A stretch of DNA of 64,000 nucleotides. It comes from Kuafuiihalomonas sp039024635 (lineage in GTDB: Bacteria > Myxococcota > Kuafuiibacteriia > Kuafuiibacteriales > Kuafuiibacteriaceae). The position numbers were made by a program, and so were the translations under genes. Positions 60,462 to 64,000 of this stretch are shown piece by piece (the first letter of the stretch is position 1; each line of letters begins with the position of its first letter). The notes beneath the pieces were generated by a model. The model had not been told where the DNA came from. It made no database searches and saw only the letters and a list, made by a program, of their open reading frames with translations. The stretch is from the NCBI GenBank assembly GCA_039024635.1, contig JBCCQA010000028.1, forward strand, positions 1 through 64,000, given 5' to 3'.

Positions 60462-61667
60462 ATGGCTGGACCAGACTACGACTGGCTCATCGTCGGCGGG
60501 GGCATCCATGGCGTCCATCTGGCCACCCGGCTTTTGGGCGATGCCGAGGTCAACCCTCGGCGGCTTGCCATCGTCGACCCCAACCCGGAGCTCTTGGCGG
60601 TCTGGCGGCGGTGCACCGCCGCGACCGGCATGACCCATCTGCGCTCGCCCGCCGTTCACAACGTGGACGTTGCCCATTCCTCGCTCTTTGACTTCGTGGG
60701 GCGTAGGAAGCGAAAGCGCCCGAACTTTGTCCCCCCCTACAACCGCCCGTCCCTGCAGTACTTCAACGCCCACTGTGACGAGGTCCTAAAGAGCTACGGC
60801 CTAGCGGCGCTCCACGTCCGGGGCTTTGCCGTAGACTGTTCCCTGCGGAGTGATGGCGTCGACTTGGCGCTCTCGAGCGGACGGGTTTTTTCCAGTCGAC
60901 GTGTGGTCCTGGCCCTCGGCGCGAGCGAACACTTGAACTACCCCGACTGGGTGGCGCCGTCATCGAGTCGAATCCACCACGTCTTCGATCCGCGATTCAC
61001 GGAGTGGCCGACTTCGCCTGAACGCATCGTCGTCGTAGGGGGCGGGATTTCGGCCGCTCAGCTTGGGCTCCGAATGGTCGATTCGGGGCATCAGGTGACC
61101 ATCCTCGCCCGCCATCCGTGGCGCCGGCATCAGTTCGATAGCGATTCGGGTTGGCTTGGGCCCAAGCTCATGACCGGGTTCAGTCGAGAGCGAGATATAG
61201 ATCTTCGTCGGAACCTCATCGAGCGCGCTCGTCACCGCGGCTCGATTCCGCCCGACGTGGACAGAGCTCTCAAAGCCGCCGCTCGAGAAGGCCGCTTGGA
61301 GATGGAGCTGGGCGCGGTCGAGTCCGTCGACGAAAGCGGGCCATCGCTCAGACTTCGACTCCTCGACGGGAGCGAGCGGGCCGCCGATCGCGTCCTGCTC
61401 GCGACAGGGTTCTCGACGGGTCGACCGGGGGGAGCTTTGGTGGACAGGCTAGTGAAGTCGGCCGCACTGAGCTGCGCTCACTGTGGCTATCCGGTCATCG
61501 ATGACACCCTTCGCTGGCACGAGCACATTCACGTGGCGGGTCCGCTCGCGGAGCTGGAGCTGGGTCCAGTCGCGCGCAACATCGCCGGCGCACGTCGGGC
61601 GGCGGACCGCATCCTCAAGACCCTCGCTCATCAAAAAGAGAAACCTGAAGACCGGCTTCGCCCGTGA
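60462..61667 (+). CDS. FAD/NAD(P)-binding oxidoreductase
   Basis: A 401-residue flavoprotein with two Rossmann motifs: WLIVGGGIHGVHLATRLL near the start (FAD) and RIVVVGGGISAAQLGLRMV about 190 residues in (NAD(P)H), and an ATG-type motif at DRVLLATGFSTGRPGG. The pattern is that of the FAD/NAD(P)-binding/lysine-N-monooxygenase-like superfamily. Two Cys residues near the end (LSCAHCGYPV) are suggestive of a metal or redox site. ATG 60462 is chosen; the frame is open upstream but shadows the lipoprotein gene. It lies 43 bases after that gene on the same strand, so it may be part of its transcript. Substrate unknown. Confidence 0.75.
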   Translation: MAGPDYDWLIVGGGIHGVHLATRLLGDAEVNPRRLAIVDPNPELLAVWRRCTAATGMTHLRSPAVHNVDVAHSSLFDFVGRRKRKRPNFVPPYNRPSLQYFNAHCDEVLKSYGLAALHVRGFAVDCSLRSDGVDLALSSGRVFSSRRVVLALGASEHLNYPDWVAPSSSRIHHVFDPRFTEWPTSPERIVVVGGGISAAQLGLRMVDSGHQVTILARHPWRRHQFDSDSGWLGPKLMTGFSRERDIDLRRNLIERARHRGSIPPDVDRALKAAAREGRLEMELGAVESVDESGPSLRLRLLDGSERAADRVLLATGFSTGRPGGALVDRLVKSAALSCAHCGYPVIDDTLRWHEHIHVAGPLAELELGPVARNIAGARRAADRILKTLAHQKEKPEDRLRP

Positions 61668-61677
61668 CTGGGAATGC

Positions 61678-62523
61678 TCAGCCTTTGAGCCGACCCAAGC
61701 TCAGCCAGGCCGGCATCACGACGCTTTGAGGACCCGAACCGAGCTCCCGCTCGAGCCGAGCCCGAATTGCGTCCAGGAGCTCTCGAAAGGGCTCAGCTCC
61801 GAGCTGCTTCTCGGCGATGACGAGTGCCACGTGGCTTCGCCGAAGGCCGTCCCACAGGGCATCGAGGCTCGGGCTCTCGATCTGATGGCTCACCCCATGG
61901 ATCTCGACTTGAAATCCGGCGGCCTCCATCTCGGACTCGATTTCATCCGGGTCCGACATGGGCGCCTTGGCCGGGCCCTCCGACGCCTTGGGCAAGAGCT
62001 GTTTCAACTCGTCCAAGATGATGGCCAGCGCCGGAACTTGGTCTTGAGCCTGCCAGCTCCCGATGACGACGCGGCCATTCGGCTTCAGGACTCTCGCCAG
62101 CTCCGTGAGTCCCCGAGCTCGGTCAGGGAACATGAACAACCCGAACATCGAGAAGCCGACATCGAAGTAGCGATCGGGAAAAGGAAGCTCCTGACCATCT
62201 CCGCGGTGGAGCGAGAGCCGCAGAAGCTCCCCGGGCGAAGCGCGGCGGCGCAGGGCGTTGAGCATGTCGCGAGAAAAATCGAGGGCGTCAACCTCGGTGA
62301 TCCGTGCCGCGAGTCTAGCCAGGGTGCCGGGTCCCGTGGCGACGTCGATGACGCGCTCCCCTTCCTGAAGCGCCGCCACTCGAAGGGCGTCTTCGGCGTA
62401 GAGACCCAAGGTCTCGGCGATGAAGGTCGAGTAGGCCTCCGCCACCGCATCCCAAGGGCCGGGCGTCACCAGTGGACTCAGATCTAGGGCCCGGTCTGAG
62501 TCTTCATCGTCTCGGGTTTCCAT
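61678..62523 (-). CDS. Class I SAM-dependent methyltransferase (UbiE-like)
   Basis: A 281-residue methyltransferase. Motif I is VIDVATGPGTLARLA, followed by the acidic VDALDFSRDMLN and the later motif LPFPDRYFDVGFSMFGLFMFPD. This wording is close to UbiE/MenG-type small-molecule methyltransferases. The substrate cannot be inferred. ATG 62523 is chosen over a frame that would run through palindrome B. It is convergent with the flavoprotein gene (10 bases between) and divergent from the GTPase gene; palindrome B lies 55 bases before its start, so both genes may be controlled by it. Confidence 0.8.
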   Translation of the reverse strand: METRDDEDSDRALDLSPLVTPGPWDAVAEAYSTFIAETLGLYAEDALRVAALQEGERVIDVATGPGTLARLAARITEVDALDFSRDMLNALRRRASPGELLRLSLHRGDGQELPFPDRYFDVGFSMFGLFMFPDRARGLTELARVLKPNGRVVIGSWQAQDQVPALAIILDELKQLLPKASEGPAKAPMSDPDEIESEMEAAGFQVEIHGVSHQIESPSLDALWDGLRRSHVALVIAEKQLGAEPFRELLDAIRARLERELGSGPQSVVMPAWLSLGRLKG

Positions 62524-62577
62524 CGCATGTTTCCGCGGACACGCCAGCGGTCTCAAGTGGATGCTAAGTCTCGGAAT

Positions 62578-62608
62578 CCCATAGATGCAAGTGACTTGCA
62601 TTTATGGG
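62578..62608 (+). promoter_or_regulatory. Long palindromic operator-like site B (core TGCAAGTGACTTGCA)
   Basis: An almost perfect 31-base palindrome between the divergent methyltransferase and GTPase genes. The core TGCAAG-TGA-CTTGCA (62586-62600) is flanked by A/T and then CCCATA (62578-62583) and TATGGG (62603-62608), with a single mismatched pair (62584/62602). It shares 14 of 15 core bases with site A. Its place before a YciC/ZigA-type GTPase, a gene that is under the zinc repressor Zur in many bacteria, makes a Zur-like or other metal-regulator operator a fair hypothesis. Confidence 0.65.
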
Positions 62609-62672
62609 CGCAGGCGTTGTTCTCTTTCCGAGGGCGGACGGACCTCATCGGCCGTCTGGCCACCGTTACACC

Positions 62673-63950
62673 ATGACGACTTTCGACAGCCCCACTTCTG
62701 CGAATCCTGGTCCCGAAGCGCTTTCATCGACGGATGCTGACCGACGTCTGCCCGTCACCGTCCTTTCGGGCTTCTTGGGAGCGGGCAAGACCACGCTTCT
62801 CAACCAAGTGCTCAACAATCGGGAGGGACGACGGGTCGCGGTCATCGTGAACGACATGAGCGAGGTCAACATCGACGCGGCCCTCATCGAACGCGGCGGC
62901 GCGCAACTGTCCCGGACGGAAGAGAAGCTGGTCGAGATGTCCAACGGCTGCATCTGCTGCACCCTCCGAGACGATCTCTTGGCCGAAGTATCGCGGCTCG
63001 CCCAGGAAGGAAGGTTCGACTATCTCCTGATCGAGTCGACCGGCATCTCAGAGCCCATACCCGTTGCGCAGACCTTTACCTTCGAGGACGAAGAGGGCGT
63101 CAGCCTGAGCCAGGTCGCCCGGCTCGACACCATGGTCACGGTCGTGGATGCCGCCGCCTTTCGTCGAGACTATGCCGCAGCGGAGCGTCTGTCCGAGCGC
63201 GGCGAGTCCCTGGGCGAAGACGACGAACGGACCGTCACGGACTTGCTCGTGGAACAGATCGAGTTTGCCAACGTCATCGTGCTCAACAAGCTCGACCTGG
63301 TCGGCGACCGAGCTGCGCTCGAGGTCGAGGCTGCGATCCGAGCACTCAACCCTGGCGCCCGAGTCTTCATGACCACCCGTGGCCAGGTCCCCTTGGAGGT
63401 GGTGCTGGACACCGGTCTATTTGATTATGAGGAAGCCGCATCCTCAGCCGGCTGGATCAAAGAGCTACAGGGCGAGCATACGCCGGAGACCGAGGCATAT
63501 GGCATCACCAGCTTCACCTATCGAACCAATCATCCCTTCGACGCTGAGCGGCTCTGGACGCTGCTGCACGCTGACGACATGTGGGCCAAGGTCCTGCGCT
63601 CGAAGGGCTTCTTCTGGGTAGCGGCTGACCATCGTGTCGCCTATGAGTGGGCCCAGGCGGGTGGCGTGAGCGAGGTCAAAGCGGCCGGCATGTGGTGGGC
63701 GGCGGTGCCTCGAAAGTACTGGAACCAGTCGGAAGGTGAACGCCCCGACGAGAAGGCCGACTGGGACCCGCGTTTTGGTGACCGGACCCAGCAGCTGGTA
63801 TTCATAGGGCAGGGCATCGACGAAGCATCAATCCGCCAGAGATTGGATGCTTGCTTGCTGGCGCCTGAGCTCGCCCGCTCGGATAGCAAGACCTGGTCGG
63901 ACTTCATCAATCCATTTCCCGACCTGGATTCGACCGTTTCGTCGGGCTGA
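62673..63950 (+). CDS. CobW/YciC-type G3E GTPase (putative metal chaperone)
   Basis: A 425-residue G3E GTPase. P-loop FLGAGKTTLL (GAGKT at 36-40), the CxCC metal site NGCICCTLRDDL (Cys93, Cys95, Cys96), the ESTGISEP switch region and NKLDLVG (guanine specificity). The C-terminal CobW_C domain has FFWVAADHRVAYEWAQAGG and MWWAAVP, the style of the YciC/ZigA branch that delivers zinc when it is scarce. ATG 62673 gives the family length; an earlier ATG at 62604 overlaps palindrome B and is rejected. Downstream, 63951-64000 holds nothing recognisable. The GTP and metal sites are seen; the metal identity is inferred from the family. Confidence 0.88.
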   Translation: MTTFDSPTSANPGPEALSSTDADRRLPVTVLSGFLGAGKTTLLNQVLNNREGRRVAVIVNDMSEVNIDAALIERGGAQLSRTEEKLVEMSNGCICCTLRDDLLAEVSRLAQEGRFDYLLIESTGISEPIPVAQTFTFEDEEGVSLSQVARLDTMVTVVDAAAFRRDYAAAERLSERGESLGEDDERTVTDLLVEQIEFANVIVLNKLDLVGDRAALEVEAAIRALNPGARVFMTTRGQVPLEVVLDTGLFDYEEAASSAGWIKELQGEHTPETEAYGITSFTYRTNHPFDAERLWTLLHADDMWAKVLRSKGFFWVAADHRVAYEWAQAGGVSEVKAAGMWWAAVPRKYWNQSEGERPDEKADWDPRFGDRTQQLVFIGQGIDEASIRQRLDACLLAPELARSDSKTWSDFINPFPDLDSTVSSG

Positions 63951-64000
63951 GTCGCTTCTCTGGAGATGGACTCCCCGTCCTCGAATCGGTCGATGCGAGA

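Overview
The window reads as a piece of chromosome from a GC-rich, Gram-negative deltaproteobacterium-like organism, most likely Myxococcota or a relative. The assignment is an inference. It rests on the strong G/C third-position bias, several very large outer-membrane-type lipoproteins, PilZ domains fused to unusual partners, an ExbB/ExbD/ExbD set without TonB, a squalene-hopene cyclase, and many genes that start with GTG or TTG and overlap the previous stop codon. No rRNA, tRNA, CRISPR array, transposase or phage gene was seen, and no gap exceeds 300 bases.

Layout. 1-6.3 kb: a surface-protein region of visibly lower GC (end of an FG-GAP protein, a 1624-residue Gly-rich lipoprotein, a second lipoprotein), closed by a decayed gene remnant at 6.3-6.55 kb. 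6.6-16.6 kb: miaB, a cyclic-nucleotide-binding protein coupled to a XerC/D recombinase, a polyprenyl-phosphate sugar transferase coupled to a left-handed-beta-helix protein, a STAS protein, lysC and a PilZ-Hsp70 fusion. 16.8-31.3 kb: exbB-exbD-exbD, a stand-alone gatB preceded by a tiny membrane protein gene, a degenerate GGDEF-like protein, squalene-hopene cyclase, a 2301-residue lipoprotein with an intact transglutaminase triad, a PilZ-TM-AMIN protein and an acetyltransferase. 31.3-39.4 kb: a response regulator, a cyclic-nucleotide-binding protein coupled to an ATP/ADP-translocase-like carrier with HEAT repeats, sfsA, a nitroreductase, a lone oxidase subunit III, a PfkB kinase and an acyl-CoA dehydrogenase. 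39.5-46.2 kb: a four-gene, fully overlapping operon trkA-trkH-(coiled-coil/degenerate ATPase)-mscS-like. 46.1-52.7 kb: small envelope proteins, a YceI protein, an FAH-family enzyme, and a 1318-residue lipoprotein whose transglutaminase-like domain has lost its catalytic Cys and His. 52.9-59.5 kb: trehalose from glycogen (glgX-treY, with treZ divergent). 59.5-64 kb: an EGF/PPC/knottin-like lipoprotein, a flavoprotein, a methyltransferase and a CobW/YciC-type GTPase. Two related palindromes sit in front of the lipoprotein and the GTPase.

How it fits together. Two blocks point to osmotic adaptation: potassium uptake and mechanosensitive release joined through an uncharacterised coiled-coil protein, and trehalose synthesis about 7 kb away. 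Hopanoid synthesis and several envelope lipoproteins would support envelope robustness. The last 4.5 kb look like a small metal-responsive regulon, possibly zinc, defined by the shared palindrome and the metal-chaperone-type GTPase. The best candidates for an undescribed system are the trkA-trkH-ATPase-mscS operon and this palindrome-marked lipoprotein/GTPase group.
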